Assembly (NCBI GenBank): GCA_964588795.1
Contig: CAZPQN010000017.1
Coordinates: forward strand, 1 to 50,431
DNA length: 50,431 nucleotides
From: CAZPQN01 sp964588795
Lineage (GTDB): Bacteria > Fidelibacterota > UBA2242
Direction of reading: 5' to 3'
A program made the position numbers and the translations under genes. The notes under the pieces are model-generated. The model was not told the DNA's origin, ran no database searches, and saw nothing but the letters and a program-made list of their open reading frames with translations. Positions 1-8,919 of the stretch are shown one piece after another (position 1 is the first letter of the stretch; each line of letters opens with the position of its first letter).

Positions 1-2048
1 GCAGTTTGGGAATCCTGCAGGACATCACCGAACGACGCCGCCAGGAAACCATTCAGCATTTGCTTTACCAAATCGCCAACGCAGTGAACGAAACCAAGGA
101 ACTGGACGAACTGTTAAAGCTCATCCGGCAAGCTCTCAGTACCGTTATTGATACTACCAACTTCTTTTTCGCACTCTATGATCGGGCTACCGACACCCTT
201 TCTCTGCCGTTATTTATTGATGAAAAAGATCAGTTTGAAATATTCCCGGCCGGTCGAACGCTGACAGGTTATGTCATCCATACCGACCAACCCCTGTTGG
301 TACATGAAGAAGATATGGAGAGGATGACCAGGGAAGGGCTGGTGGATCTTGTCGGAACATGCTCGAAAGTCTGGATCGGCGTGCCGGTCAAAGTTCAGGA
401 TGAAGTAATCGGAGCTGTCGTCGTACAAAGCTACACCAGTGCATCTGCGCTGGACGAGACTGACCTGGAAGTTCTTAAATTCGTCTCGGAGCAGATTGGA
501 ACTTCGGTCGCTCGTAAACGAGCCGAGATCAGTCTGCGCGAGAGTGAAGAACGGTTCCGGAGCATTTTCGAGGACTCACCGCTGGGCATCGCTTTGTACG
601 ATACCAAGGGTACATTATTAAAGGGCAATACGGAGTATTTTCATTTGCTCGGAATCTCCGGGACGACCGATTTAGGCAAATACAATCTGTTCGATAATCC
701 CGGGTTAACTACTGAACATAAAAAGGCCTTGTTCGACAAAATCCCCATACGCTTCGAGCAAAGTCTCGACTTCGACGCCTGGGTAAAAAGCGGCTTCCCG
801 GGCAGGCGCTCCGGCCGGGTGTACTTTAATGTTCTGATCTCGCCTCTGCATACCACCGATTCCGTGATCAGCTATCTCGTTCAATTGCAGGACATCACTG
901 AGCGCAAGATCATGGAGCGGGAACTGATCAAGAACGAAAAATTAGAGTCGGTCGGCATCTTGGCCGGCGGTATTGCCCACGATTTCAACAATATCCTCAC
1001 TGCATTACTAGGCAATGTCACCTTAGCCCGGATGTACGCCACGAATCCACCCAAGATCATCGAGCGTCTGAACGAGGCAGAAAAAGCGGCTATGCGAGCC
1101 CGGGAACTGACGCAACGACTGTTGACCTTCAGTAAGGGCGGTCAACCGATGAAAAAAATCACAACCCTGAAAAACGCCTTGAGCGAATCGGTGCTCCTCT
1201 CTCTGTCCGGTTCCAAAACCCGCCCGGAGCTGGGGATTGCTGACGAGCTCTGGAACGTCGATATAGACGAGGGACAGATTACGCAGGTGTTTAATAACCT
1301 GATCATCAACGCCGACCAGGCCATGCCCAACGGCGGCATTCTCAAGGTCAAGGCTGGAAACCTGATCGTTACGGACGATAAAGCCATGCAGCTACCCGCT
1401 GGCGATTATATCCGGATCACCTTTACTGACCAGGGAGAGGGTATTCCACCCGAGAACCTGGTGAAAATCTTCGATCCCTATTTCACGACGAAGAAGGGCG
1501 GCAGTGGTCTGGGTTTAGCCACGGCTTACTCGATTATTAAAAACCACAACGGCAAAATCGAAGTCGAATCCACCCCGGGCGCAGGTTCGACTTTTACGAT
1601 TTATTTACCAGCGTACAAGGTTCAGATGCCATCACCCGCGGAAAGTTTCAAACCGGAAATCAGCGGGAGCGGTCGGATTTTGGTCATGGATGACGATGAC
1701 GTCGTCCGCGAAATTGCCAGCGACATGATCTCCAGTTTAGGATATGATGTGGTCACAGTTTCCGACGGCAACGAGGCTTTGCAGAAATATCGCGAAGCCC
1801 GGGAAGCCCAAGCGGCCTTTGACGTGGTGATCATGGATTTGACCGTACCCGGTGGCTTAGGCGGCAAGGAAACTATCCTTCGCCTGCGTGAAGTTGATCC
1901 GCAGGTCAAGGCAATCGTCTCTTCCGGTTACTCCAATGATCCAATCATGTCGCGCTATCAGGCTTTTGGTTTCAGAGGGGTGGTCGCCAAGCCATACAGT
2001 TTAGCTGAGCTGAGCCGCGTCCTAAAACAGGTCATTGAGGAAAAGTAA
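1..2048 (+). CDS. GAF/PAS hybrid sensor histidine kinase, 5' end outside the window
   Basis: The reading frame is open to the window edge; the TTG at 6 is internal, because the first residues (ILQDITERRR) are the end of a PAS/PAC domain, so the N-terminus is missing. Counting from that TTG, domains follow as GAF (about 20-175), PAS (about 180-305, ending in another QDITERK), HisKA with H-box AHDFNN (phospho-acceptor His325), HATPase_c with N-box FNNLIINADQAMP and glycine boxes DQGEGIP and GSGLGLA, then a C-terminal receiver domain (acidic MDDDD near 560, phospho-acceptor Asp611 in MDLTVPGG). No transmembrane segment is visible in the part present. The ligand is unknown. The next gene is convergent, so no partner regulator lies on this side. 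Confidence 0.93.
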   Translation, partial: SLGILQDITERRRQETIQHLLYQIANAVNETKELDELLKLIRQALSTVIDTTNFFFALYDRATDTLSLPLFIDEKDQFEIFPAGRTLTGYVIHTDQPLLVHEEDMERMTREGLVDLVGTCSKVWIGVPVKVQDEVIGAVVVQSYTSASALDETDLEVLKFVSEQIGTSVARKRAEISLRESEERFRSIFEDSPLGIALYDTKGTLLKGNTEYFHLLGISGTTDLGKYNLFDNPGLTTEHKKALFDKIPIRFEQSLDFDAWVKSGFPGRRSGRVYFNVLISPLHTTDSVISYLVQLQDITERKIMERELIKNEKLESVGILAGGIAHDFNNILTALLGNVTLARMYATNPPKIIERLNEAEKAAMRARELTQRLLTFSKGGQPMKKITTLKNALSESVLLSLSGSKTRPELGIADELWNVDIDEGQITQVFNNLIINADQAMPNGGILKVKAGNLIVTDDKAMQLPAGDYIRITFTDQGEGIPPENLVKIFDPYFTTKKGGSGLGLATAYSIIKNHNGKIEVESTPGAGSTFTIYLPAYKVQMPSPAESFKPEISGSGRILVMDDDDVVREIASDMISSLGYDVVTVSDGNEALQKYREAREAQAAFDVVIMDLTVPGGLGGKETILRLREVDPQVKAIVSSGYSNDPIMSRYQAFGFRGVVAKPYSLAELSRVLKQVIEEK

Positions 2049-2061
2049 CCTGCAGAACTTA

Positions 2062-2096
2062 AAATATCTCCTCTAACTATTAAGCGAGGAGCTTGG
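2062..2096 (-). terminator. Hairpin between convergent kinase and malic enzyme genes
   Basis: CTCCTC (2068-2073) and GAGGAG (2086-2091) form a perfect 6-bp stem with a 12-nt loop in the 66-bp convergent gap. Read on the minus strand the stem is followed by ATATTTTAAG, a weak U-rich tail, so it may end the malic enzyme transcript. The plus-strand side has no U-tract. Confidence 0.4.
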
Positions 2097-2114
2097 TTCT
2101 GACTGGGCCTTCAA

Positions 2115-3566
2115 TCAGACTTGCTTGATCGCCCAATCCAACGCACTCTGGATCATTTCGTCCGGCGGTTCTTTGACGAAACCGGATTGCACCATGGAAT
2201 CAAACATTTGCCGGCTGGTAGCGATGTCTTTTTGCGCCCATTGAAAAGCTTCCTCGCGGGTGATGTTTTTCCGGGCGACACCATCCTTGATCGCCTGCAT
2301 CGCGACATCCGCCGCTTCGCTGGGGAAGACATCCGGTTCATTCATTTTGGGGATGATGTTTTCGGGTGTCAGTCCGCGCTTTTCGGCGTACAAGGCCAGC
2401 GAATTGGCTGCAGCGATCGCCATTTCATCCGTGACCTTGCGGGCGCGGACCATCAGTGCTCCCTTGAGAATTCCCGGGAATCCTAATGAATTATTAACCT
2501 GATTGGGGAAGTCGCCGCGTCCCGTAGCAACGATATAGGCGCCCGCTTCCTTGGCGGCATACGGCCAGATTTCCGGCACCGGATTGGCGCAGGCAAAGAC
2601 AATGGGTTTGGGAGCCATGCTTCTGATCCATTCCGGTTTGAGAGTATCGGGGCCGGGTTTGGACAACGCAATCAGCACATCCGCGTCATGAACGGCCACT
2701 TCAATGTCTTTGATCTTGCGGGGATTGGTTCTCCGGCACAGATCCCAACCGCGGTACCAGCGCGGATCACTCCGGAAATCTTCCCTGTCGATACTCAACG
2801 CTCCGCCGATATCAAACATGATCATATTTTCGGGATTACCACCGGCGGCGATGATGATCCGGGCACAGGAAGTATTGGCAGCTCCCGCACCGAAATAGAC
2901 GATCTTCACTTCCGACAGTTTCTTATGCACCAGTTTCAGGGCGTTCAGCAGTCCGGCCAGAGTCACGCATGCGGTACCCTGGGCATCGTCATGCCATACC
3001 GGAATGACACATTCCTCTCGCAGAACATCGAGCACTCGGTAACAGTTCGGTTGAGAAATATCTTCCAGATTGACTGCTCCAAAACTATGCTGGGACATTT
3101 TAACGAACTCGATCAGCTTTTCGGGATCATTATCACCGGCGCGATTGCGACTGTCCACGCACAGAGCAAGCGCATCCACTCCGCCCAGATATTTCATCAG
3201 GAAAGCCTTACCTTCCATGACTCCCATGCCGCCGGGCGGTGTCACGTCACCATCTCCCAAAACGCGTGTCGAGTCACTGATGACCGCAACCAGGTTTCCG
3301 CGGTTGGTCAGTTCAAAGGAAGTGTCGTTATTGTCCCGGATGGTCGTCGAAATCTTGGAAACGCCGGGCGTGTACCAGATATTGAACCAGTTGAATCCAA
3401 AAACGCCAGCTTTGGGAGCGGTCTGGATCTTACCGCCATAAAAGCGGTGCGCGCTTTCCGCCAAGCGCTTCAGGAAAAGTGTTTTGGCTTTGGCGATCTG
3501 CTCCTGGGTGAAGTTTTTCGGGAAGACATCATTGAGATTACTGAGATCGAGTTTAAGCTTGGTCAT
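2115..3566 (-). CDS. Malic enzyme, NAD(P)-dependent (oxaloacetate-decarboxylating)
   Basis: A 483-residue malic enzyme of the bacterial single-domain type, without the phosphotransacetylase-like tail of MaeB. It interconverts malate and pyruvate plus CO2 with NAD(P)H. Visible landmarks are the substrate-loop Tyr in WYTPGVSKI (about 65-72), SDSTRVLGDGD (98-107), the metal ligands in LEDI (about 167-170) and WHDDAQGTA (191-199), and the dinucleotide loop YFGAGAANTS (224-233). AAAGGAG precedes the ATG at good spacing. It is the last gene of the fifteen-gene cluster, 90 bp behind the flavoprotein gene with a strong hairpin between. Here it would link pyruvate to the C4-dicarboxylate branch. Coenzyme preference cannot be read safely. 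Confidence 0.93.
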   Translation of the reverse strand: MTKLKLDLSNLNDVFPKNFTQEQIAKAKTLFLKRLAESAHRFYGGKIQTAPKAGVFGFNWFNIWYTPGVSKISTTIRDNNDTSFELTNRGNLVAVISDSTRVLGDGDVTPPGGMGVMEGKAFLMKYLGGVDALALCVDSRNRAGDNDPEKLIEFVKMSQHSFGAVNLEDISQPNCYRVLDVLREECVIPVWHDDAQGTACVTLAGLLNALKLVHKKLSEVKIVYFGAGAANTSCARIIIAAGGNPENMIMFDIGGALSIDREDFRSDPRWYRGWDLCRRTNPRKIKDIEVAVHDADVLIALSKPGPDTLKPEWIRSMAPKPIVFACANPVPEIWPYAAKEAGAYIVATGRGDFPNQVNNSLGFPGILKGALMVRARKVTDEMAIAAANSLALYAEKRGLTPENIIPKMNEPDVFPSEAADVAMQAIKDGVARKNITREEAFQWAQKDIATSRQMFDSMVQSGFVKEPPDEMIQSALDWAIKQV

Positions 3567-3620
3567 AGACGTACTCCTTTGTGTGGATTATGGTTGAAGA
3601 GGGTTAGCGTGACGAACGTA

Positions 3621-3657
3621 AGCCGGTCGACCTGCCAGAACACCGCTGCGACCGGCT
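3621..3657 (-). other. Strong intercistronic stem-loop
   Basis: AGCCGGTCG (3621-3629) and CGACCGGCT (3649-3657) are exact inverted repeats, giving a 9-bp GC-rich stem and a 19-nt loop. It begins at the flavoprotein stop codon and ends about 55 nt before the malic enzyme start. No T-run follows on the minus strand, so it is not a classical Rho-independent terminator; an mRNA stabilising or processing element is more likely. Confidence 0.6.
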
Positions 3658-5330
3658 CAGAACAGATTTCCGAAGTACTCCACCGTTAACTGCTTGGCTT
3701 TGACGTGGTCGGGTATATAATCCGGCAACAATATCGGCGCAATCTTTTTCGGATTGATGCCGAGTTCAGCCACTTCTTTTTCATAGGCTAAGACGTGCTG
3801 GAGGCTCGGTTTGCCGAACTTGACACCTTTTTTGGCTCGTAGCGCGGCATGCAGACCGGAGCGTCGGCCAAAAACGATAATATCCAACTGCGAATTCCCC
3901 ATCAGGCGGTTGCGACCGTGAATACCGCCGGCGGCTTCTCCGGCGACATACAGACCCGGCAGCGTTGTTTCACCATGGTCATTGATGGTCACCCCGCCAT
4001 TTTGGTAATGAAGGGTCGGATAGACTAACATCGGAAATTCGCGGATGTCAATATCAAAACGCCGGTACTGGCGCAACATGGCCGGTAATGATTTCTCGGT
4101 AAAACCCGGGCCGTTGATCTGGTCAATCAGGGGTGAATCGAGCCAGATGCCGACCTTGCCAGAGGGTGTTACGACTCCCTTCTGACGTTCGACACATTCG
4201 CGGATGAAAGCCGCTGATTCCACATCGCGCGGTTCCAGCGGCCAAACGAAAAGCTCGCCATCTTTATTGACCGGTTGCGCTCCAATCGAACGAATCTTCT
4301 CGGTGCAGAGAAAACCCACGATCTGCTCAGGAAAAAGAGCCCCCGTTGGGTGGTATTGCACAGAATCCATGTAGAGCAATTTGACGCCGGCCCGGTAGGC
4401 GAGCACGAGGCCGTCGGCAGTCGCCCCGTAATGGTTGGTAGTTTCAAAACCCTGAATATGCAGACGCCCAAATCCGCCGGTGGCGATGATAATGCTGCGA
4501 GCTTTGATCAGCGAATATTTTTTCGTTTCGAGATGATAGGCGATGGCGCCAATGACCTGCTTGTGACTATCCAGAATTAACTCGACAATTGCCGTATATT
4601 CGAGATATTTGATCCTGTCCGGTTGATTATATACTTCATCACGCAGGACGCGGCAGATGGCCGCACCGGTATAGTCGCGCGCGGAATGCATCCTATTGCG
4701 GCTGGTTCCGCCACCGGCGACAGTCAGCAGGGTACCGTCTGCCTTTTTATCGAACATAACCCCGAGCTCTTCCAACCATTTGATGGATTCCGGAGCGTCA
4801 TTGACCAGGGCCCGGACCAAAGCCGGTAGGTTATCAAAATGCCCGCCACCAACCACATCCAGAAAATGGATTACCGGTGAATCATCCCGCTGGGTAGCCG
4901 CCTGGATGCCGCCCTGCGCCATCATGGAATTGGAATCACCCAACCGATGCTTGGTCACCAACGAGACCTGCACCCCCTGCTGAGCCGCTGTCAGAGCGGC
5001 GGACATACCGGCGGAGCCGGCCCCGATAATCAACACGTCGGTTTCCAGGTCCCACTTTTTCAAATCGAACTGCTCCGGTTTGATCCGCGAATAAGATTCG
5101 AGCAGGTCGGCGATCTCCGAGGTCAGGTTTTCACCCTTATTGACACCGACCCTCACGGCGCGGCGTGAGTCCGGTTTATAGTCGGGATGAAACCGGGAAA
5201 GGATAGCTTCCCGTTCCGGTCCGGTCATCGCCGGGTAAATCTGTTTACCCAGCCGGCGGGCGATCTCGAGGCGCTCCGGACGCGTCTGCTCGACTTTATG
5301 GATGGATTCCAGCATATAATCAGGGTACAT
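3657..5330 (-). CDS. Soluble fumarate reductase/succinate dehydrogenase-type flavoprotein subunit
   Basis: A 557-residue member of the FrdA/SdhA/L-aspartate oxidase superfamily. The FAD loop is IIGAGSAGMS (101-110). Catalytic landmarks of fumarate reductases are present: QYHPTG (His327), Arg347 in CTEKIRS, HYQNGG (His441) and GRNRLMGNS (Arg475). The position of the covalent-FAD His in membrane Frd/Sdh is Asn134 (DSNSMMAQGG), so FAD should be non-covalent, as in L-aspartate oxidase and soluble fumarate reductases. About 95 residues precede the FAD domain, a longer N-terminus than usual. GAGGAG sits 5 nt before the ATG. The iron-sulfur subunit is directly upstream and no membrane-anchor gene follows, so a cytoplasmic enzyme is expected. 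L-aspartate oxidase is less likely given that partner. Confidence 0.85.
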   Translation of the reverse strand: MYPDYMLESIHKVEQTRPERLEIARRLGKQIYPAMTGPEREAILSRFHPDYKPDSRRAVRVGVNKGENLTSEIADLLESYSRIKPEQFDLKKWDLETDVLIIGAGSAGMSAALTAAQQGVQVSLVTKHRLGDSNSMMAQGGIQAATQRDDSPVIHFLDVVGGGHFDNLPALVRALVNDAPESIKWLEELGVMFDKKADGTLLTVAGGGTSRNRMHSARDYTGAAICRVLRDEVYNQPDRIKYLEYTAIVELILDSHKQVIGAIAYHLETKKYSLIKARSIIIATGGFGRLHIQGFETTNHYGATADGLVLAYRAGVKLLYMDSVQYHPTGALFPEQIVGFLCTEKIRSIGAQPVNKDGELFVWPLEPRDVESAAFIRECVERQKGVVTPSGKVGIWLDSPLIDQINGPGFTEKSLPAMLRQYRRFDIDIREFPMLVYPTLHYQNGGVTINDHGETTLPGLYVAGEAAGGIHGRNRLMGNSQLDIIVFGRRSGLHAALRAKKGVKFGKPSLQHVLAYEKEVAELGINPKKIAPILLPDYIPDHVKAKQLTVEYFGNLF

Positions 5331-5385
5331 AACGACTCCTCATGCTATATTTTTCATGAATGGTTCAACACTTAGCACCGGCCGG

Positions 5386-6069
5386 TCAGAGTTTGATTTC
5401 CCGCTTGTAATATCGTTGGGAAAGGTCCTCTTTCTTTAAACTGGACAGTTCGTCCAGTTCAGCCTGGTATTTTCCGGCTTTGATCTCTGCAATCCGGTCT
5501 TCCAGCTCGGGACTGCGCTTGGCCAGGTAGCGACCGTAAAGTCGCTGAGCAAGGGTAGCGGCGTTGTACTGCACGATTTCCGCCGGACAGCGCAGGGCGC
5601 ATAAACCGCACCGAATGCAGTCAAACGAGAGATCGGCCGCTTTAGCGATGTCGCCGCGTTTGAGAGCCTGAATATAGTCCATCACCTTGATTTCCTGCGG
5701 ACAGGCTTTCGTGCAGGTATTGCACGCGACACAACGGAAAACCGTCGGAAAAAGGACCTTGATGGCATTGATGTCCGGTGTCAGATTCTGGATGTCATAC
5801 AGCGGTTTTTCGGCAGGTACGAAAGGTATCTGCGCCAACGTCATACCGTCACTGACGACTGTCTGGCAGGCTAAACCGCCGCGCAGTTTATAATCACCTT
5901 TCAGGCGATAGACCGTTGCGCAAGCCCCGCAAAAACCTTCGCGGCACCCTACTCCCTTTTTCAATTGAAAACCGGCGTATTCCATGGCCATTATTATGGT
6001 CGAACCGGCAGGTACTTCATAGGCTTCGCCCATGATCAAAACGGTCACCATTTCGCGTGGATCACTCAT
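5386..6069 (-). CDS. Iron-sulfur subunit of a soluble fumarate reductase-type enzyme
   Basis: A 227-residue electron-transfer protein. The N-terminal ferredoxin fold has [2Fe-2S] ligands Cys42, Cys47, Cys50 and Cys68 (GCREGFCGAC...ACQ). The C-terminal half has two complete CxxCxxCxxxCP motifs (Cys113-123 and Cys151-161), predicting two [4Fe-4S] clusters, whereas classical SdhB/FrdB has one [4Fe-4S] and one [3Fe-4S]. I place the start at the ATG at 6069 because GGAGGT lies 7 nt before it; an in-frame ATG 18 nt upstream overlaps that site. It overlaps the maturation protease gene by 8 nt. It resembles the N-terminal part of TfrB (thiol:fumarate reductase) without its CCG domains, which here occur in the separate HdrB. 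It probably bridges the flavoprotein to HdrABC. Confidence 0.83.
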   Translation of the reverse strand: MSDPREMVTVLIMGEAYEVPAGSTIIMAMEYAGFQLKKGVGCREGFCGACATVYRLKGDYKLRGGLACQTVVSDGMTLAQIPFVPAEKPLYDIQNLTPDINAIKVLFPTVFRCVACNTCTKACPQEIKVMDYIQALKRGDIAKAADLSFDCIRCGLCALRCPAEIVQYNAATLAQRLYGRYLAKRSPELEDRIAEIKAGKYQAELDELSSLKKEDLSQRYYKREIKL

Positions 6070-6547
6070 CAGGTTGACCTCCCTCAAGCTTTAATAGGTT
6101 GATAATTTCCTGTTTGATTTTCCGATAAATTGTGTCTTTGTTCGTCTCAATAGCCGGCGAAAATTCTTCGGCAAAGGTTTGATTGTCGGCGACCTCGACC
6201 CCAATCAGATGGATCTGGGCGGGCACGCTCAAAGCGCATTTTCGCGCGTACCGCAAGGCCGCTATCAAATCGGTGGAATGAATACTGAACGGCAGGGGCG
6301 CCTTGAAATCACTGGTCGAATAAACGGCATATTCACCGGGTTGCAGTTGACCGGTGTGCATTGAATCAATGATAATCGCCCGGTCGTGATCGTACAGATG
6401 CTCGATCAGGTTGAAACCCGCATCCGCTGAACAGACAAAAGTTAACTGCCGAGTACCGATTTCCTGCCGCATCCGGTTGACCAAATATAATCCCAACCGG
6501 TCGTCGGATAAAATTGGATTACCTACTCCGAGAATAACATCTTTCAC
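6062..6547 (-). CDS. Hydrogenase maturation protease (HycI/HoxW family)
   Basis: A 161-residue endopeptidase of the family that removes the C-terminal tail of [NiFe]-hydrogenase large subunits after nickel insertion. Features are LGVGNPILSDDRLGLY (metal-ligand Asp in the first motif), IIIDSMHTGQLQPGE (second acidic ligand) and FSIHSTDL (His ligand). The start is the GTG at 6547, which overlaps the mvhD stop codon as GTGA; an open frame continues upstream only because it runs through mvhD. The likely substrate is the large subunit at 10222-11685, whose last motif is followed by a 26-residue tail. No hypABCDEF genes lie in the window. Confidence 0.9.
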   Translation of the reverse strand: MKDVILGVGNPILSDDRLGLYLVNRMRQEIGTRQLTFVCSADAGFNLIEHLYDHDRAIIIDSMHTGQLQPGEYAVYSTSDFKAPLPFSIHSTDLIAALRYARKCALSVPAQIHLIGVEVADNQTFAEEFSPAIETNKDTIYRKIKQEIINLLKLEGGQPDE

Positions 6548-6957
6548 AGGCGGACTGCCTTCAGTTGACCAAGGCGGCGGATTTCGTCGCTGAACTGATT
6601 GATTACCTGCGCCAGGCGCTTGCCCTCTGCCGCAGAGATCCACTCCAAGCGCAGACGCCGTTCGTTGATACCGATATCACGCAGAATTTTTTTCAACAGG
6701 ACGATGCGTTTGAGTGTCTGATAATTACCCGATTTGTAGTGGCAGTCTCCGGGATGACAACCACCGATCAGGACCCCGTCAGCTCCTTCGCGGAAGGCGT
6801 CCAGGACATGTTCGGGATCAACCCGGCTGGAACACATAACGCGGATATTGATTACATTGGGCTGGTAGGTCAGGCGGGAAGTCCCCGCTAAATCGGCCCC
6901 GGCGGAAGTACACCATTTACAGAAAAACGCCACGATTTTAGGTTCGTACATAGCCAT
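6544..6957 (-). CDS. mvhD: F420-non-reducing hydrogenase delta subunit
   Basis: A 137-residue MvhD/FlpD-family [2Fe-2S] protein that passes electrons from the hydrogenase MvhAG to HdrA. The family cysteines are present: CKWC (Cys13, Cys16), MCSSRVD (Cys42) and GGCHPGDCHY (Cys67, Cys72). It lies 12 bp after hdrA and overlaps the protease gene by 4 bp, which fits stoichiometric expression with the complex. MYEPK, two codons in, is an alternative start. Confidence 0.93.
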   Translation of the reverse strand: MAMYEPKIVAFFCKWCTSAGADLAGTSRLTYQPNVINIRVMCSSRVDPEHVLDAFREGADGVLIGGCHPGDCHYKSGNYQTLKRIVLLKKILRDIGINERRLRLEWISAAEGKRLAQVINQFSDEIRRLGQLKAVRL

Positions 6958-6969
6958 TCCTTCGCATTT

Positions 6970-8919
6970 TCAGGTGAGGATTGCCTTGATCATATTGATT
7001 AACTGGGCATCTTTGAAATTACGCTGCTGCGCCGCACCGGACGGACAGGCGGCGGCACATGCTCCGCACCCTTCACATAAAACTTCATTAACCTCTACGA
7101 CATGCTTTTCGCGGTGCAGCTGGCGGGCGTCATAAGGACAAACTGCAACGCAAATTCCGCACCCGGAGCAGAGCTCTTCATTTACTCCGGTAGTGATTGG
7201 TTCATGGTAGAGACATTCGCGGGCAAAAAGCGTCGTAACCATGGAAGCCGCACCAGCCGCCTGCGCCACTGTATCGGGTATATCGCGTGGCGACTGAGCG
7301 CAACCGGCTAAGAAAATACCCGCAGTCAGGGACTCTACCGGTCGCAGTTTGGGATGCGCTTCCGTCAGGAATCCATGCTGGTCAACCTGGATTTTCAGTA
7401 GTTTCGCAAGTTCCACAGCGCCTTGCGCCGGACGGATGGCTGTAGCCAGAACGACCAGATCAGCGCCGATTTCGACGTTTTCCCCGCTGAGCGTATCGTA
7501 TCCACAGACGATGATTTTCCCATTATCCCGGTACATCTTGGCGACTTTACCGCGCAGGTATAGCACTTTGTCTTCTTCCGCGGCACGCTGATAAAACTCT
7601 TCGTAGCCCTTGCCGTCCGCGCGAACATCCATATAAAAGACATAGGCCTGACCATCAGGGACGCGGTGCTTATACAGCATGGCGTGTTTGGTCGTGTACA
7701 TACAGCAGACCTTGGAACAGTACGGATAATGATTTTCCGGGTCACGCGAGCCGACGCATTTGATAAAAACAACTTCCTGCGGTACTTTGCCATCGGAAGG
7801 CCGGCGCACTTCTCCGCTGAAAGGCCCCGAAGCCGAAAGAATCCGCTCAAAAGTCAGACCATCAATGACATCGGGAATATTACCTGCTCCATATTCAGGC
7901 AGGTGCTCCAGTCCATAGAGATCATAGCCGGTAGCGACCACAATCGCCCCGACTTCCTCGGTCAGAACAACATCCTGCTGATCATAGTCAATGGCATCAA
8001 AGGGACAGAGCTTTTTACAGATCTGGCACTTGCCGGTCTTAAAATACGTACAATGCGGGCGGTCCAGGACGGGTTTATTCGGCACCGCTTGTGGAAAAGG
8101 TGTGTAAATGGCGCGCCGGTTGGCCAGTTGCGAATCGAATTCAGAGGCCACTTTGACCGGACATTTTTCCATACAGACACCGCAACCTGTGCATTTCTGC
8201 CAATCCACATACCGGGCTTTTTGCCGGATGGTGACCCGGAAGTTACCCACAAAACCGCTGACGTCGGTCAGCTCGGAGTAGGTCAGCAGTTTGATCCGGG
8301 GATGCTGGGCGACTTCTACCATTTTGGGCGTCAGAATGCACTGGGAGCAGTCGAGTGTGGGAAAGGTCTCCGAAAGCTGCGCCATGCGCCCGCCGATGGA
8401 AGGATTCTTCTCGACCAACAAGACCTCGAATCCGCTATTGGCGATGTTGAGTGCCGCCTGCATACCAGCTACGCCTCCGCCGATGACCAGCGCCCGTCGC
8501 GTAATCGGCACCTGGACAGGTGCGAGGTCTTCATCCAGGCGGGCTTTTTCAATCACGGATTTGATGATGATTTCGGCCTTGGCGGTCGCCGCGGTCTTAT
8601 CATGATGCACCCAACTGCATTGTTCGCGGATATTCGCTATTTCGCACTCATAGGGATTCATCCCCACCGATTCCACTGCCCGACGGAAAGTGGCTTCATG
8701 CAGGGTTGGTGAACAGGCGGCCACGACCACCGCTTCCAGTCCCAACTCGCGGATCTGCTCCCGGATTAAATTCTGACCGGGGTCGGAACACATATATTTG
8801 TAATCCTGAATGAATACCACGCCGGGATAATTTTTCAGTTTTTCGGCAATGCCTTTGACATCCACCGTTCCGGCAATGTTAATTCCACAATGGCAGATAA
8901 AAACCCCGATTTTCTTCAT
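6970..8919 (-). CDS. hdrA: CoB-CoM heterodisulfide reductase-type subunit A (bifurcating flavoprotein)
   Basis: A 649-residue HdrA homologue, the flavoprotein at which electron bifurcation occurs in Mvh-Hdr complexes. The N-terminal region carries ICHCG (Cys9, Cys11) and further Cys near 44 and 69. The FAD loop is VIGGGVAGMQ (145-154), followed by the HdrA-typical LDCSQCILTP (189-198). Cluster motifs are CTGCGVCMEKC (243-253), a C-x7-C-x2-C-x3-C set at 290-305, and two C-terminal ferredoxin motifs (CSGCGICVAVC and CEGCGACAAAC, about 585-635). No selenocysteine or fused Fdh/Mvh domain is seen. Its ATG overlaps the hdrB stop as ATGA. It would receive electrons from MvhD and split them between HdrBC and ferredoxin. 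Confidence 0.94.
   Translation of the reverse strand: MKKIGVFICHCGINIAGTVDVKGIAEKLKNYPGVVFIQDYKYMCSDPGQNLIREQIRELGLEAVVVAACSPTLHEATFRRAVESVGMNPYECEIANIREQCSWVHHDKTAATAKAEIIIKSVIEKARLDEDLAPVQVPITRRALVIGGGVAGMQAALNIANSGFEVLLVEKNPSIGGRMAQLSETFPTLDCSQCILTPKMVEVAQHPRIKLLTYSELTDVSGFVGNFRVTIRQKARYVDWQKCTGCGVCMEKCPVKVASEFDSQLANRRAIYTPFPQAVPNKPVLDRPHCTYFKTGKCQICKKLCPFDAIDYDQQDVVLTEEVGAIVVATGYDLYGLEHLPEYGAGNIPDVIDGLTFERILSASGPFSGEVRRPSDGKVPQEVVFIKCVGSRDPENHYPYCSKVCCMYTTKHAMLYKHRVPDGQAYVFYMDVRADGKGYEEFYQRAAEEDKVLYLRGKVAKMYRDNGKIIVCGYDTLSGENVEIGADLVVLATAIRPAQGAVELAKLLKIQVDQHGFLTEAHPKLRPVESLTAGIFLAGCAQSPRDIPDTVAQAAGAASMVTTLFARECLYHEPITTGVNEELCSGCGICVAVCPYDARQLHREKHVVEVNEVLCEGCGACAAACPSGAAQQRNFKDAQLINMIKAILT

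Noticed and set aside
2688..3689. Long open frame on the plus strand opposite malic enzyme (333 codons)
   Set aside because: It is antisense to a well-supported enzyme gene, has no recognisable domain and runs through the intercistronic hairpin; it follows from codon bias of the real gene.
3657..5330. Identity as L-aspartate oxidase (NadB)
   Set aside because: The superfamily and non-covalent FAD would fit, but the adjacent FeS subunit, the Hdr/Mvh and fumarase neighbours and the absence of nadA/nadC favour a fumarate-reductase-type role. It is kept only as an alternative.
7666..8712. Long plus-strand open frame opposite hdrA (348 codons)
   Set aside because: Antisense to HdrA, whose cluster motifs are intact; no family features in the shadow frame.
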